Source: Hydromonas sp.
GTDB lineage: Bacteria > Pseudomonadota > Gammaproteobacteria > Burkholderiales > Burkholderiaceae
DNA: 64,000 bases
Assembly (NCBI GenBank): GCA_017495165.1
Contig: JAFEII010000002.1
Span: forward strand, 124,001-188,000
Reading direction: 5' to 3'
Position numbers and translations under genes: made by a program. The notes below the pieces were generated by a model, which did no database searches, was not told the origin of the DNA, and saw only the letters and a list, made by a program, of their open reading frames with translations. Positions within the stretch are counted from its first letter, which is position 1. Each line of letters begins with the position of its first letter. Positions 45,302-55,191 of this stretch are shown piece after piece.

Positions 45302-45310
45302 TGCTACAAT
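45302..45310 (+). promoter_or_regulatory. Possible extended -10 promoter for yajC-secDF
   Basis: TGCTACAAT matches an extended -10 box, 58 bp before yajC. No clear -35 is present, as is usual for this class. Confidence 0.45.
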
Positions 45311-45367
45311 GCGCCGTTGTTTTTTGATGTTTTTACTTTGTAAACTTAAACTTTATTGGAGTCTTAT

Positions 45368-45688
45368 ATGTTTTTTATTTCTGATGCACACGCACAAACC
45401 GCGGCTGACGCAGGCGCAATGGGTTCTTTGATTCAATTTGCCCCATTTATTTTGATGTTTGTTGTTTTGTATTTCATGATGTTTCGCCCACAAATGAAAC
45501 GCCAAAAAGAGCTCAAAGCCTTGTTGGCCACCCTCAAAAAAGGTGACGAAGTTGCCACAATTGGTGGCGTGGTTGGCAAAATCGTCAAAGCAGACGACAA
45601 CTTTGTCACCATCGCCAGCGGCAATTCAGAGGTCATCATGCAGCGCGGCGCCGTACAAAGCCTTTTGCCACCAGGTTCTATCAAGTAA
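45368..45688 (+). CDS. yajC: Preprotein translocase subunit YajC
   Basis: This 106-residue protein has a single transmembrane helix (about 18-38, IQFAPFILMFVVLYFMMFRPQ in overlapping parts) and a cytoplasmic domain starting KRQKELKALLATLKKGDEVATIGG. It binds SecDF and the SecYEG translocon in the inner membrane. The ATG at 45368 has TGGAG 6 nt upstream; an in-frame TTG at 45356 overlaps that site and is rejected. It is the first gene of the SecDF-YajC cluster. An imperfect hairpin after it may lower read-through into secD. Confidence 0.95.
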   Translation: MFFISDAHAQTAADAGAMGSLIQFAPFILMFVVLYFMMFRPQMKRQKELKALLATLKKGDEVATIGGVVGKIVKADDNFVTIASGNSEVIMQRGAVQSLLPPGSIK

Positions 45689-45700
45689 TCTGAACCAACC

Positions 45701-45745
45701 AAACCGCCGCCTTGAGGCTTCAAGGTTGGCGGTTTTGGCGTTTTT
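45701..45745 (+). terminator. Imperfect hairpin between yajC and secD
   Basis: AAACCGCC-G-CCTTGA pairs with TCAAGG-TT-GGCGGTTT, with T-runs at 45733-45736 and 45741-45745. It is probably an attenuating or partial terminator inside the operon. Confidence 0.5.
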
Positions 45746-45853
45746 GCGGCACATGCATGTGTTTGGCTTGGCCGCGTGATAAAGCTGATGCGCATCAAAG
45801 TGAATCAGTTATTGAGGTTACAAGAGGTTAAAAAGATTAAAAGAGAGGTAAAT

Positions 45854-47698
45854 ATGAATCGTTATCCATTGTGGAAGTACATCGTCATGATTGTGGCTTT
45901 GGGCTTGGGGATTTTGTACACAGTGCCAAATTTCTTTGGCAACACGCCCGCACTCCAATTCTCATCGAGTAAAGCGACGACCAAAGTCACGGCCAACATG
46001 CGCGAAAAAGTCGAGCAGACGCTCAATGCGGCAGGCGTTGTCAACCAAGGCGTTTACTTTACCCAAAACGGCAATGCGGGCTCGTTTCGTGTGCGCTTTG
46101 CCGACGACAAACAAGCCGTTTTAGCGCAGCAAGCGCTGGAAGCCGCGTTTAACCCCAATCCAGACGATCGCCGTTATGCAACCGCGCTCAGCACCATGTC
46201 AACCGCGCCTGATTGGATGATTAAACTGGGTGCGCGCCCGATGGCTTTGGGGCTTGATTTACAAGGCGGCGTGCATTTCACCCTAAAAGTTGAGCTCGAT
46301 GGCGCGATTGCCAAACGGCTTGAAGGCATGTCGAGCGAAGTGATTTTGCTCATGCGTGATGAAAAAATCACGGTTAAAAACATTGCGCGAGCCGACAAAC
46401 AAAATTACTTGGTGGCCTCATTTGATAACCCAGAAGTTGCGGCAAAAGCCGCTGTGTTAATCGAACAAAAAAATGCCAGCGCCACCGCAGCAGTTGTGGG
46501 CAGTGATGTGCAAATTGGCGTGACCGAGCAAGCTGCGATTGAAGTGCGCAACAACGCCATGAATCAAAATATCTCAACCATCCATAAACGCGTGGCCGAG
46601 CTGGGCGTGTCTGAGCCGCTGATTCAAAAACAAGGGCTTGATAATATTGTGGTTGAATTGCCAGGGATTACTGACCCAGTGCGGGTTAAAAACCTGATTG
46701 GCAAAACCGCCTCATTGCAAATTCGCATGGTGGATGAAACCGGTGGTTTTGGCAGCGAGACCTTTATACACGCGGGGCGCCCCGTTTTGATTAAAAAACA
46801 ACTGGTTGCCTCGGGCGACAATGTCGTGAATGCGCGCCCAGATACCGGAGATCAAGGTGTTGTCGTGTCTGTGACCTTGGACTCGGTGGGCGGTAAAATC
46901 ATGCGCCAAACCACGCGTGACAACTTGGGCAAGCCGATGGCCATGATTTTGTACGAAGAAGTGAACGGCAAAGCAGTGGGCGAAGTGGTTTCACTCTCAA
47001 ACATTGCGGGTGAGTTTGGTGAAAATTTCCAGATTATGGGGCAAGAATCCTTTGAATCGGCCAACGATTTGGCGGTTCTGTTGCGTGCAGGCTCGCTTGC
47101 CGCGCCAATGAAAATCACCGAAGAAAGCTCAGTTGGGCCTTCGCTTGGGGTTGAGAATATTAAAAAAGGCTTGGATTCGTTGAAATACGGTTTCTTGGCA
47201 GTCTCGCTCTTCATTGGCATCTATTACGGCGTATTTGGTCTGGTTTCGGTGATTTCGCTGGGCGTGAACTTATTGTTATTGGTTGGGATTTTATCGTTCA
47301 TTGGCGAAACCATGACATTGCCTGGAATTGCGGCGGTTGCTTTAACGCTTGGGATGGCGATTGACTCAAACGTGTTGATTAACGAGCGGATTCGTGAAGA
47401 GTTGCGGGCGGGCTACGCGCCGCAACAAGCGATTTATTATGGTTATGAGCGCGCATTTGCCACGATTTTAGACTCAAACGTCACCACGTTGATTGCAGGT
47501 TTGGCGCTGTTGATTTTTGGTACAGGTCCGATTCATGGCTTTGCGGTGGTGCATTGTTTGGGGATTGTGACATCCATGTTCTCAGCGGTGTTCTTCTCAC
47601 GCGGGTTGACCAGCCTGATTTATGGTGGCAGGGCACGTTTAAACAAAATATCGATTGGCACGGTTTGGAAATCGGATACGAGTAAAACCAAGCTGTAA
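45854..47698 (+). CDS. secD: Protein translocase subunit SecD
   Basis: This 614-residue inner-membrane RND-type protein uses the proton gradient to help pull proteins through SecYEG. One N-terminal helix (about 9-26) precedes a large periplasmic region starting with GLDLQGGVHFTLKVE, the SecD P1 signature. Five C-terminal helices follow, with VAALTLGMAIDSNVLINERIREELR carrying the conserved Asp and Arg. The ATG at 45854 (MNRYPLWKY) has AGAGAGG upstream; an in-frame codon at 45776 is rejected. secF follows after 127 bp. Confidence 0.97.
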   Translation: MNRYPLWKYIVMIVALGLGILYTVPNFFGNTPALQFSSSKATTKVTANMREKVEQTLNAAGVVNQGVYFTQNGNAGSFRVRFADDKQAVLAQQALEAAFNPNPDDRRYATALSTMSTAPDWMIKLGARPMALGLDLQGGVHFTLKVELDGAIAKRLEGMSSEVILLMRDEKITVKNIARADKQNYLVASFDNPEVAAKAAVLIEQKNASATAAVVGSDVQIGVTEQAAIEVRNNAMNQNISTIHKRVAELGVSEPLIQKQGLDNIVVELPGITDPVRVKNLIGKTASLQIRMVDETGGFGSETFIHAGRPVLIKKQLVASGDNVVNARPDTGDQGVVVSVTLDSVGGKIMRQTTRDNLGKPMAMILYEEVNGKAVGEVVSLSNIAGEFGENFQIMGQESFESANDLAVLLRAGSLAAPMKITEESSVGPSLGVENIKKGLDSLKYGFLAVSLFIGIYYGVFGLVSVISLGVNLLLLVGILSFIGETMTLPGIAAVALTLGMAIDSNVLINERIREELRAGYAPQQAIYYGYERAFATILDSNVTTLIAGLALLIFGTGPIHGFAVVHCLGIVTSMFSAVFFSRGLTSLIYGGRARLNKISIGTVWKSDTSKTKL

Positions 47699-47717
47699 GC
47701 AACTGAAAATTTCATTA

Positions 47718-47762
47718 GAAAACTTCATGAGAAAGTTTTCATAGAAATTCTCATAAAATTTC
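47718..47762. other. AT-rich hairpins between secD and secF
   Basis: GAAAACTT pairs with AAGTTTTC (47718-47740) and GAAATT with AATTTC (47744-47762). There is no T-run. They may shape secF translation or mRNA decay. Confidence 0.35.
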
Positions 47763-47825
47763 GATACCGATTTTGCAAAATAAGCAGCGCTGACAACCGC
47801 TCAGCGCTCACTTTAGGAGTGGCAC

Positions 47826-48794
47826 ATGGAGTTTTTTCGATTTAAAAAAGACGTAAATTTTATGAAACGGGCGTTGTTGTTTAACGTCGTTTCATTTGCA
47901 ACCTTCCTTCTGGCGGTGTTTTTTCTGTACACCAAAGGCTTGCATTACTCAATTGAGTTTAAAGGCGGCACGACCACCGTGGTGCAATACCAAGCCGATA
48001 CGCAGGTTGACGCGGTGCGTGCGACGGTTGAAGCGTTGGGTTACACCGATGCGCAAGTCTCTCATTTTGGCGACAATACCAAAATCATGATTCGCTTGCC
48101 GATTAAAAAAGGTGTGGAAAGCGCTGCTCAAACCGCAGAACTCGCCGCAGCCTTGGTTGCTAAAAATGCCGATGCAAAAGTGATTAAAAGTGACTTTGTG
48201 GGCGCGCAAGTGGGCGACGAGTTAACTTCAAGCGGCGGCAAAGCCTTGTTGTTTGTGGTGGTGGGGATTGTGATTTACTTGGCGGTTCGGTTTGAATGGA
48301 AATTTGCTGTGGCGGGGATTCTGGCCAACTTGCATGACGTTGTGATTATTCTGGGCTTTTTTGCGTTTTTCCAATGGGAGTTTTCACTGTCGGTTTTGGC
48401 CGCGATTTTGGCGATTTTGGGCTACTCGGTGAATGAATCGGTTGTGATTTTTGACCGAATCCGTGAAGTGTTCCGAGACCCGAATAGCCGCGCGCTTACC
48501 GTGCCGCAAGTCATGAACCATGCGATTACCTCGACCATGAGCCGCACGATTATTACCCACGCCTCAACCGAATTGGTTGTTTTGGCCATGTTCTTCTTTG
48601 GCGGGCCAACCTTACATTACTTTGCGCTGGCGTTGACCATTGGGATTGTGTTTGGGATTTACTCATCGGTATTCGTTGCCGCAGCGCTGGCGATGTGGTT
48701 TGGTGTCACCCGTGCTGATTTGGCGCTGTCTGATGAAGAGTTGGAGCGAGCCAAACAAGACAAGCGCGACCCAAGTTTTGGGGCGCAGGTGTAA
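47826..48794 (+). CDS. secF: Protein translocase subunit SecF
   Basis: This 322-residue inner-membrane partner of SecD has an N-terminal helix (about 18-38), the periplasmic start YSIEFKGGTTTVVQYQ (the SecF signature), and a five-helix C-terminal part. LAAILAILGYSVNESVVIFDRIREVFRD is the conserved motif, with MSRTIITHASTELVVLAMFFFGG beyond. AGGAG lies 7 nt before the ATG at 47826. A terminator follows the gene, closing the yajC-secD-secF block. SecD and SecF are separate proteins here, unlike the fused SecDF of many Firmicutes. Confidence 0.97.
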   Translation: MEFFRFKKDVNFMKRALLFNVVSFATFLLAVFFLYTKGLHYSIEFKGGTTTVVQYQADTQVDAVRATVEALGYTDAQVSHFGDNTKIMIRLPIKKGVESAAQTAELAAALVAKNADAKVIKSDFVGAQVGDELTSSGGKALLFVVVGIVIYLAVRFEWKFAVAGILANLHDVVIILGFFAFFQWEFSLSVLAAILAILGYSVNESVVIFDRIREVFRDPNSRALTVPQVMNHAITSTMSRTIITHASTELVVLAMFFFGGPTLHYFALALTIGIVFGIYSSVFVAAALAMWFGVTRADLALSDEELERAKQDKRDPSFGAQV

Positions 48795-48830
48795 GTTGAG
48801 GCCAACTCTGATGTGAATAAAAATAAATAA

Positions 48831-48856
48831 AAACCAGCGCAATGCTGGTTTTTTTA
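48831..48856. terminator. Terminator between secF and pyrF
   Basis: A perfect 8-bp stem, AAACCAGC with GCTGGTTT, has a 5-nt loop and T-run on the plus strand and A-run before it, so it may work in both directions. Confidence 0.85.
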
Positions 48857-48935
48857 TGCCGCGATGGCCGAACTGTCTGATTATCTGATTATTTTATTAT
48901 CCGATTCACTCTTACAGATTACCCGAGCGCAAGCC

Positions 48936-49799
48936 TTATGCGCCGCCGATTCGACACTGCGCAATCGCCAGCTGGGTTTGTTGCGCCACAATCCCAGCGG
49001 CTTGCGCAAAATCCTCACCCGCGCTGGCATAAATAATGGCACGCGATGAGTTAATCATCACGCCAGCGCCTTGTGCGGTTTGGCCTGCAGCCATGGTGGC
49101 TGCCAAGTCGCCACCTTGCGCGCCAATCCCTGGAATGAGCAGCGGCATATCGCCCACAATCTGGCGCACGGCCGCAATTTCTGCGGGGAATGTGGCGCCG
49201 ACCACCAGTGCGCATTGGCCATTGGTGTTCCATTGATTGGCAACCAAATGCGCCACGTGTTGGTACAGCGGCGTGGCTTGGCCGTTGACCAATACATCCA
49301 AAAATTGCAAATCTGAGCCGCCTTGATTGGACGTGCGGCACAAAACCACCACGCCTTTGTCAGGGTAAGCCAAATACGGCTCAACCGAATCAAACCCCAT
49401 GTAAGGGTTGACCGTCACCGCGTCCGCTTGATAACGCTCAAACGCTTCAACCGCATATTGAGCCGCCGTGCTGCCAATGTCGCCGCGTTTGGCGTCTAGT
49501 ATCACGGGGATTTGCGGATGGTGTTTGTGGCTGTACGCGATGAGTTCCTGCAAAACAGATTCAGCACCGTGCGCGGCAAAGTACGCAATTTGTGGCTTAA
49601 AACCAGAGGCAAAAGGGGCGGTTGCATCAATGATGTCTTTACAAAAAATGTAAAACGCTTCGTGGACGGTCAGATGCTTTAAGTGCGCGGGCAGCTTATG
49701 CCATTCAGGGTCAAGCCCAACGCACAGCAATGAGTTTTGCACCGCCCACGCGTTGTGCAGTTGTTGAATGAACGTCGGGCGCTGATTTTGCTGGGTCAT
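48936..49799 (-). CDS. pyrF: Orotidine 5'-phosphate decarboxylase, type 2
   Basis: This 287-residue enzyme carries out the last step of UMP synthesis, decarboxylating [18 protein letters not shown] holds the catalytic Asp-Lys-Asp cluster. Length and the [12 protein letters not shown] start place it in the longer PyrF family of actinobacteria and some proteobacteria, not the E. coli type (245). The ATG at 49799 sits 8 nt after AGGAG; an ATG at 49805 overlaps the protease stop as TAATG with poorer spacing. Either way it is tightly coupled to the M48 protease gene. Confidence 0.95.
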   Translation of the reverse strand: MTQQNQRPTFIQQLHNAWAVQNSLLCVGLDPEWHKLPAHLKHLTVHEAFYIFCKDIIDATAPFASGFKPQIAYFAAHGAESVLQELIAYSHKHHPQIPVILDAKRGDIGSTAAQYAVEAFERYQADAVTVNPYMGFDSVEPYLAYPDKGVVVLCRTSNQGGSDLQFLDVLVNGQATPLYQHVAHLVANQWNTNGQCALVVGATFPAEIAAVRQIVGDMPLLIPGIGAQGGDLAATMAAGQTAQGAGVMINSSRAIIYASAGEDFAQAAGIVAQQTQLAIAQCRIGGA

Positions 49800-49804
49800 G
49801 TCCA

Positions 49805-50872
49805 TTACTCCTGCGCGGCTTTGCGCAATGCTTCGATGCGCTCGGGGGTCGGCGGATGGCTTTGAAACAGGTCCTTAAGCGTGCTGGCGGTTTTGTTTAC
49901 TGGTTTGTCTGCCTGATCCGCTTTGTCTGTTTGGCTCTCGTCAGGCGCCGATTGCTCCATAACCACAAAAACATCCGCCAAAACCGCAGGGCTAATTTGA
50001 TTGAGTTTGAGCATTTTAATCGCGTAATCATCGGCTTCTCGCTCAAAATCACGGCTGTACTTTTGGTTCGCAACCTTGGCCGCAGCCAGATTCACAACGG
50101 TGCTGCCATAATCGCCCATCCAAGCGGCCAGCGCAAAGCTAACGATGCTGCTTTGCACAATCCCACGGGCGCTATGATGCAATGCCACATGCCCCAATTC
50201 ATGCGACAAAACCCCCATGGTTTGCGCATCCGATTGGGTGATGTTGACCAGTTCATCCAGCAAAACCACATCGCCAGACGGCAGCGCAAACGCATTTGGG
50301 CCGATGTCGGGCGCGCTATAAAAATGCAGTTTGAATGGCACGCTGGTGTCGGGTTTTTTGAGTTGATCAAATTGGGCGCGTAATTGGGCTTGGCGCGCTT
50401 CAGGCAACTTGGATGGCTCGAGCGTTTTGTCGGCGATCATATCGTTCAGGACGGCTTTGCTCACTTTGTCAAACACATCTTCAGGCACTTTGCTGGCAAT
50501 CCACGCAGACGTGGCGGGCAACGCATAAAAATACAGCAGCGCAATCAACCCCACAAATGTGACCAAAACGCCTGTCAAAAAGCGCTTGGTGCGGTAGTTT
50601 TGATCAAACCAGCGCTCTTTTTTGAGGTGTTCGGGTTTGAGGCGGTCTAAAATCGCCTCGGCATCTTGGTTGTCATGAAACTCGAGCATCATGTCATGCG
50701 GCAGCTGAAAAAATCGGCGCCCATTCGGCGTAGACAGCGTGGTGCGAATGTCGTTGAGCATAATGCTGTGAGTTTGCGCACCCGCGTGAATCACGATGTG
50801 ATCAAGGTGAACGCTGATTTTTGCCTCATGCGCAATGGCGCTGCTACCGTCAAAAAAATCAATCCGTGCCAT
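49805..50872 (-). CDS. M48 family membrane metallopeptidase
   Basis: The protein has 355 residues. A soluble N-terminal domain (1-95) precedes one or two transmembrane segments (about 98-120). The zinc protease domain has HELGH at 224-228 with a following HH, and the third ligand Glu is in [12 protein letters not shown]. It resembles HtpX/BepA-type M48 peptidases, which act in membrane or envelope protein quality control. GAGGA lies 6 nt before the ATG at 50872. It follows a DUF898 gene by 33 nt and is followed directly by pyrF. The DUF898-M48 pairing suggests joint action, though no function is proved. The N-terminal part is not recognised. Confidence 0.9.
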   Translation of the reverse strand: MARIDFFDGSSAIAHEAKISVHLDHIVIHAGAQTHSIMLNDIRTTLSTPNGRRFFQLPHDMMLEFHDNQDAEAILDRLKPEHLKKERWFDQNYRTKRFLTGVLVTFVGLIALLYFYALPATSAWIASKVPEDVFDKVSKAVLNDMIADKTLEPSKLPEARQAQLRAQFDQLKKPDTSVPFKLHFYSAPDIGPNAFALPSGDVVLLDELVNITQSDAQTMGVLSHELGHVALHHSARGIVQSSIVSFALAAWMGDYGSTVVNLAAAKVANQKYSRDFEREADDYAIKMLKLNQISPAVLADVFVVMEQSAPDESQTDKADQADKPVNKTASTLKDLFQSHPPTPERIEALRKAAQE

Positions 50873-50905
50873 ATTGTTCCTCAATAAAAATTGCCAGCTG
50901 ATGCA

Positions 50906-52126
50906 TTACCAGCTGATGTCAAACCCCATCATGTCTGAGAGCTCAGCGGTTTTGGTGTTGTCTTTGTCCAATTGCGCTTGAGTCAAATCAAAGTCATGCG
51001 CAGGCGTCAAGGTTAAGCTGTTAATCCGCCATTTGGTGATAATCATTTGCGCGTATGGCGTAAATAAGCCCAGCGTGGCAAAACTGGCGATTAAGCAGGC
51101 AAACCGAATCAAATACAGCGCCATGATATTTAAATCACACGCAAAACGGCTTTTGCCAATCGTGGTGCTGTTCCAGCTGGCTTTAAATATCAAGTCTTGG
51201 GTGATGGCGGTTGCCACGCGGTACAGCACAACAAACATCAAAAGAAGCACCACAAAAACCAGCGCAACCCACTTCACCTCGTCAGCCTGGATATCAAGTT
51301 GGCGGAGCGCGTCAAAGTCCACCCCCATTGCGATGGCTAACCCCACAACAAACGCATACAGCACAAGCGTGAGGATGCCGTGCAAAAAATAAATCCAAAA
51401 AAACATGCTTTTGTTCGCATTAAACGCCATTTTGTTGTTGCCCCAATGGTTGTTTTCAACGTGGTAACGGCGCACCCGATACGCCAAGTACGGGTAACCC
51501 AGTCCAAACGTAAAAGTGGTCAAAAGGCCGCCCAAAATATAAATCACGTACAACTCACCCAAATCACCTTTAAACTGAAACCGCACATTGCGATAACTGC
51601 TGTTCCTCGAATAAAAACGCATGCTCGAATAAATAAAAAATGGATAAGCAATATATAAAATCAGCGTAAATGAGGCCGAAGCCACACCCAAAGCCGCTAT
51701 ATTCTCAAAAATACTGCTCAAATTGATAAAAATCAACAGCGCAATCGCAATGATGCGGCCAATCAAAATAGACGCAGGCGCACCATGAAAACCAAACGCA
51801 GAGCCGCCCAACAACGTGTTTTGATGCACATATTGCAAGCGGCGCACCTTTGCCCAAGCCGAAAAAATCCCCAGCGTGGCAATGGTCAAAATCCAATTGC
51901 TCAACCAAAGCGATAAATAATCGCGCCCGCGCCCCGAAAAACTAAAGCGCAGCGGCTGCGCGGCAGGCTGGCTCGCCCAATCATCTGCCTTGCCATCCAT
52001 CGCACGCTCAAAAGCATTCAATGGCGCGGGCGTTTGGGTGTTGTCCGCTGGGTTGACAGGCGCAGGGTTATTGGAGGGGGTCAGTTGTTGGTTAAACTGC
52101 TCAAAGTGGTTGTGTGTCATTGTCAT
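50906..52126 (-). CDS. DUF898 family membrane protein (YjgN-like)
   Basis: This 406-residue protein has a Pro/Asn/Gln-rich cytoplasmic lead (about 1-55), then the DUF898 domain. LRFSFSGRGRDYLSLWLSNWILTI and ATLGIFSAWAKVRRLQY are the family hallmarks, and about eight hydrophobic helices follow. E. coli YjgN is the best-known relative and has no proven function. The start may be at 52126 or at a second ATG 6 bp on; the ribosome-binding site is poor. It is the first gene of a three-gene unit with the M48 protease and pyrF, 33 nt from the protease. A role as substrate or cofactor of the protease is only a guess. Confidence 0.87.
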   Translation of the reverse strand: MTMTHNHFEQFNQQLTPSNNPAPVNPADNTQTPAPLNAFERAMDGKADDWASQPAAQPLRFSFSGRGRDYLSLWLSNWILTIATLGIFSAWAKVRRLQYVHQNTLLGGSAFGFHGAPASILIGRIIAIALLIFINLSSIFENIAALGVASASFTLILYIAYPFFIYSSMRFYSRNSSYRNVRFQFKGDLGELYVIYILGGLLTTFTFGLGYPYLAYRVRRYHVENNHWGNNKMAFNANKSMFFWIYFLHGILTLVLYAFVVGLAIAMGVDFDALRQLDIQADEVKWVALVFVVLLLMFVVLYRVATAITQDLIFKASWNSTTIGKSRFACDLNIMALYLIRFACLIASFATLGLFTPYAQMIITKWRINSLTLTPAHDFDLTQAQLDKDNTKTAELSDMMGFDISW

Positions 52127-52135
52127 CTTTATGGT

Positions 52136-54370
52136 TTATTTAAAATCGGACAGCGTGCGTCCCAAAATCAAGTAAAAATTGGCTTTGCCGTGTTGGGTAA
52201 AACCAACGCCAAGCTGCGCCGGCCCAATAGGGGTTTTTAACGCGCCAAACAAACTGGTGGCGTATTTAAAGTCGCCAAAACGAACATCATCGGCGCGCAG
52301 CCATGTGTTGCCCGCCTCAATCATTGCGCCGAGCACGAGCGGGTTATTTAAAATCGACACATCCGTGCGATAGCGATAAGCCAAATTACCGTAAGCCAAA
52401 TAATTGCCAATAAATTGGTTGCTCGCATATCCCGCCAAACGGTTGTAGCCGCCCAAGTAATAGGGTGAAAAATACACGCTGTGCGAATTGCTTTGTCCGC
52501 CCAATTCAAGGCTGGCACTCATTGAGTGCGCATTGTAATGCGTGGCATACAAGCCTTGAAAACCCGCACCCATATAACGCTTGCCATCATTTTTGCTCAA
52601 ACCAACGCTGGAATAAATTTTACCAAAATAACCACTGCTGGGCGTAAAAGTATCATCAATTTGATCAACCGTCAGATTTGCAGTGGCGGACAGCTGCTGG
52701 TCTTTATCGGCCTGAATCGTCATCAACGGATTGTCATTATTGGCTTTTAACTGCGCGGTACGGTAATTTAAGCCAACGCCCCATTCGCCGATGCGCCCAA
52801 TCGGCTGCCCCAACGTAAAGCCATAATTAAGCTCGGTTTTTGTGTATTTACCCGCTTGATGGTTGCTGTTGGGCAAATAAAATGGTGATTTTGTATAAGA
52901 AAGCTCAATAGACGGGCGGATAAATAAGGTGCCTTGCGGGTTGAGCGGCTGATTGAGCTCGCTCTTGATTCGCGTGTTTTGACCAAAAGTCAAATGATTG
53001 CGCCACTCACCGCCCAATGAATTGAGCCACACCCGCCGATGCGCCAAGTGCAGGCTAAACTGTTGGTCGGACAAACTGTTTGAGGCCACTTCAATCCCAG
53101 CGTGCAGCGCGTCTCGTGCCTCATCGCGTTCAGTCACATCATAAACCAGCTCGTTTCTATCGCCAACGGCCTGCACGGAGTAACTCACCTGGCTGATACG
53201 CCCAGCGCTGAGCAAGCTGGCCACATCTTGATTGACCGTTTTTAAGTCAAATGGTTGACCTTCTTGCATTTTGATTTCAGCGCGCAACGTCTCAGGCCTG
53301 GCCAAGCCGTGGGTTTGGATGCGAATGAAGTCAATGGTTTTGGCGGCATTGTCTGGCGCAGCGTGTTGGCGCATCATCGCGCTGTAACGCTCTGGGCTGA
53401 CCGCTAAATGAGCGAGCTGGCTTTGCAGTGCAGGGTTTTGCATGGCTTTATAGCCCAGTGCCGCTGCTTTTGCACCTTCTTTAAAATCCAAATTGGCCAA
53501 ATCACCCAAATCGGGCCGAATGTAGACATCATTGGCCGTCAATGTGGCAATTTGCTCATCCACATTGCGCTTGACCAACAAACCGCCCAACTGCTCGGTC
53601 ACGCTTAACACATTGTTTAACTTGTCTTTTGTGAGCAAATCGCTGCCCACATCGACCGCAATAATTCGGGTAGCGCCCATTTTACGCGCCACATCCACGG
53701 GCAAATTGCGGTCTATCATGCCGTCAACCAAAATCTGACCGTTCATTTCAACTGGGGCAAAAATCGCGGGAATCGACATGCTGGCGCGCAGCGCACGGGC
53801 AAGCTGGCCTTTTTGTAAAACCACCATTTTGCCTGTGGCCAAATCCGCCGCGACCGCGTTAAATGGAATGGGCAGCTTTTCAAAATCCACATCATACGGC
53901 CGCGTTTGCAACAATGTCCGCAGCACCTCATCAACTTTTGCGCCATTGCTGACCGCAATTGGCAGGGTGATTGAGCCATCTTTTTTGACGCTGACATCAA
54001 TAATACTGTTGGCTTGATAATTTAAATTGCGCACGTCTTGTTTGAGCTCACGCCGGTCTTCAGGCGCAAAAGCAATTGCACCCAAATCAAGTTTTTTGAT
54101 TTTTTCCTCAATCTCATCAATGCCCATGCCGCTGGCATACATGCCGCCAATCAGCGCGCCCGCGCTCGTCCCTGCAATAAAATCAATCGGAATGTGTTGC
54201 TCCTCAAGCGAGCGAATAATCCCAATGTGCGCCAAACCACGCGCACCGCCGCCCGATAAAACCAAACCGATTTTTTCACGCGGCACGGCTTCTTGCGCAT
54301 GCGCTGCGTGCGAAAACGCGCTTGCAACCACAAGGCTAATGAGTAAACGGCGGGATGGCTTTAAAGGCAT
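52136..54370 (-). CDS. PlpD-type patatin phospholipase with outer-membrane barrel (type Vd secretion)
   Basis: This 744-residue protein has a Sec signal peptide (1-25, AHA-QE). The patatin domain (about 30-310) has the oxyanion GGGARG at 40-45, the nucleophile Ser69 in GTSAG, and the partner Asp216 in VDGMID. Next come a POTRA-like domain (about 360-440, RPETLRAEIKMQEGQPFD) and a C-terminal BamA/TamA-like 16-strand barrel that ends in LGRTLSDFK. This is the architecture of PlpD of Pseudomonas, a lipase displayed or released by the type Vd route. The start at 54370 is preferred over a TTG nine bases upstream. It lies 10 bp from the DUF898 start on the same strand. Confidence 0.92.
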   Translation of the reverse strand: MPLKPSRRLLISLVVASAFSHAAHAQEAVPREKIGLVLSGGGARGLAHIGIIRSLEEQHIPIDFIAGTSAGALIGGMYASGMGIDEIEEKIKKLDLGAIAFAPEDRRELKQDVRNLNYQANSIIDVSVKKDGSITLPIAVSNGAKVDEVLRTLLQTRPYDVDFEKLPIPFNAVAADLATGKMVVLQKGQLARALRASMSIPAIFAPVEMNGQILVDGMIDRNLPVDVARKMGATRIIAVDVGSDLLTKDKLNNVLSVTEQLGGLLVKRNVDEQIATLTANDVYIRPDLGDLANLDFKEGAKAAALGYKAMQNPALQSQLAHLAVSPERYSAMMRQHAAPDNAAKTIDFIRIQTHGLARPETLRAEIKMQEGQPFDLKTVNQDVASLLSAGRISQVSYSVQAVGDRNELVYDVTERDEARDALHAGIEVASNSLSDQQFSLHLAHRRVWLNSLGGEWRNHLTFGQNTRIKSELNQPLNPQGTLFIRPSIELSYTKSPFYLPNSNHQAGKYTKTELNYGFTLGQPIGRIGEWGVGLNYRTAQLKANNDNPLMTIQADKDQQLSATANLTVDQIDDTFTPSSGYFGKIYSSVGLSKNDGKRYMGAGFQGLYATHYNAHSMSASLELGGQSNSHSVYFSPYYLGGYNRLAGYASNQFIGNYLAYGNLAYRYRTDVSILNNPLVLGAMIEAGNTWLRADDVRFGDFKYATSLFGALKTPIGPAQLGVGFTQHGKANFYLILGRTLSDFK

Positions 54371-54387
54371 AAGGTTCAATTAGAAAC

Positions 54388-55191
54388 TCAATTAAAAATA
54401 AGTTGGTACAGCATTTGAGTACCTAAAAACAATAACAGTGCGGCAAAGATTTTTTTGAGCGTAGACACGTCCCAGCGCTGCGCCATTGCCGCGCCAATTG
54501 GGGCGCACAACGCGCTGGTCAATACAATTCCCAGCACAGCAGGTAAATAAATATAAGCAAACGTAAAATTGGGCAAGCCCGCAGTCGCATGACCCGTCAC
54601 GATATAACCAAACACCGCGCCCAGCGCAATGGGAAAGCCAAGCGCCGCAGAAGTACCAATCGCCAAACGCGCAGAAACGTTGGATCGTATCATAAATGGC
54701 ACGGAAATAAAGCCGCCGCCAGCAGAAATCAGCGTGGAAATCAAGCCGATAATCGCGCCAACCAATGCCATAACAGGCGCGCTTGGCAAGGTGCGCGAAG
54801 CGCGAGGCAGGCGCGGCAAAAGCATTTTATAAGCGGTATAAAAAGTAAAGCCAACAAAAATAATCCGCAGCGGCGTGGTGGGCAAATGATGCACCAGCTG
54901 CGCGCCAATCAATGTGCCAAGCGCAATCCCAGGCAACAGGCGCTTAACCACAGACCAATTGACATTACTGTGTTTCCAATGTGAACGCATGCTTGAGAAC
55001 GCTGTAAATGAAATGGCAGCGGTCGACGTGGCGAGAGCAATTTTGTACAAATCAGGATGCTCAATGCCTTGGAGTTTAAAAATCATCAGCAAAATAGGCA
55101 CAGACAATAAGCCGCCACCAATCCCCAGCAAGCCCGCCAAAAAGCCTACCAAGCAGCCAAGCAAAGGATAAAGAAGCCAAATAAAGTCCAT
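54388..55191 (-). CDS. TauE/SafE family permease
   Basis: This 267-residue inner-membrane protein has eight predicted hydrophobic helices in two halves. LAGLLGIGGGLLSVPILL in the first half and STLISAGGGFISVPFMI in the second are the paired glycine motifs of TauE/SafE permeases. The substrate is unknown; sulfite or organosulfonate export is typical. The ATG at 55191 (MDFIWLLYPL) is chosen; an upstream in-frame codon at 55272 adds a non-homologous lead. It precedes the patatin gene by 17 bp on the same strand, so the two may share a transcript. It is a full-length paralogue of the partial gene at 1-391. Confidence 0.92.
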   Translation of the reverse strand: MDFIWLLYPLLGCLVGFLAGLLGIGGGLLSVPILLMIFKLQGIEHPDLYKIALATSTAAISFTAFSSMRSHWKHSNVNWSVVKRLLPGIALGTLIGAQLVHHLPTTPLRIIFVGFTFYTAYKMLLPRLPRASRTLPSAPVMALVGAIIGLISTLISAGGGFISVPFMIRSNVSARLAIGTSAALGFPIALGAVFGYIVTGHATAGLPNFTFAYIYLPAVLGIVLTSALCAPIGAAMAQRWDVSTLKKIFAALLLFLGTQMLYQLIFN

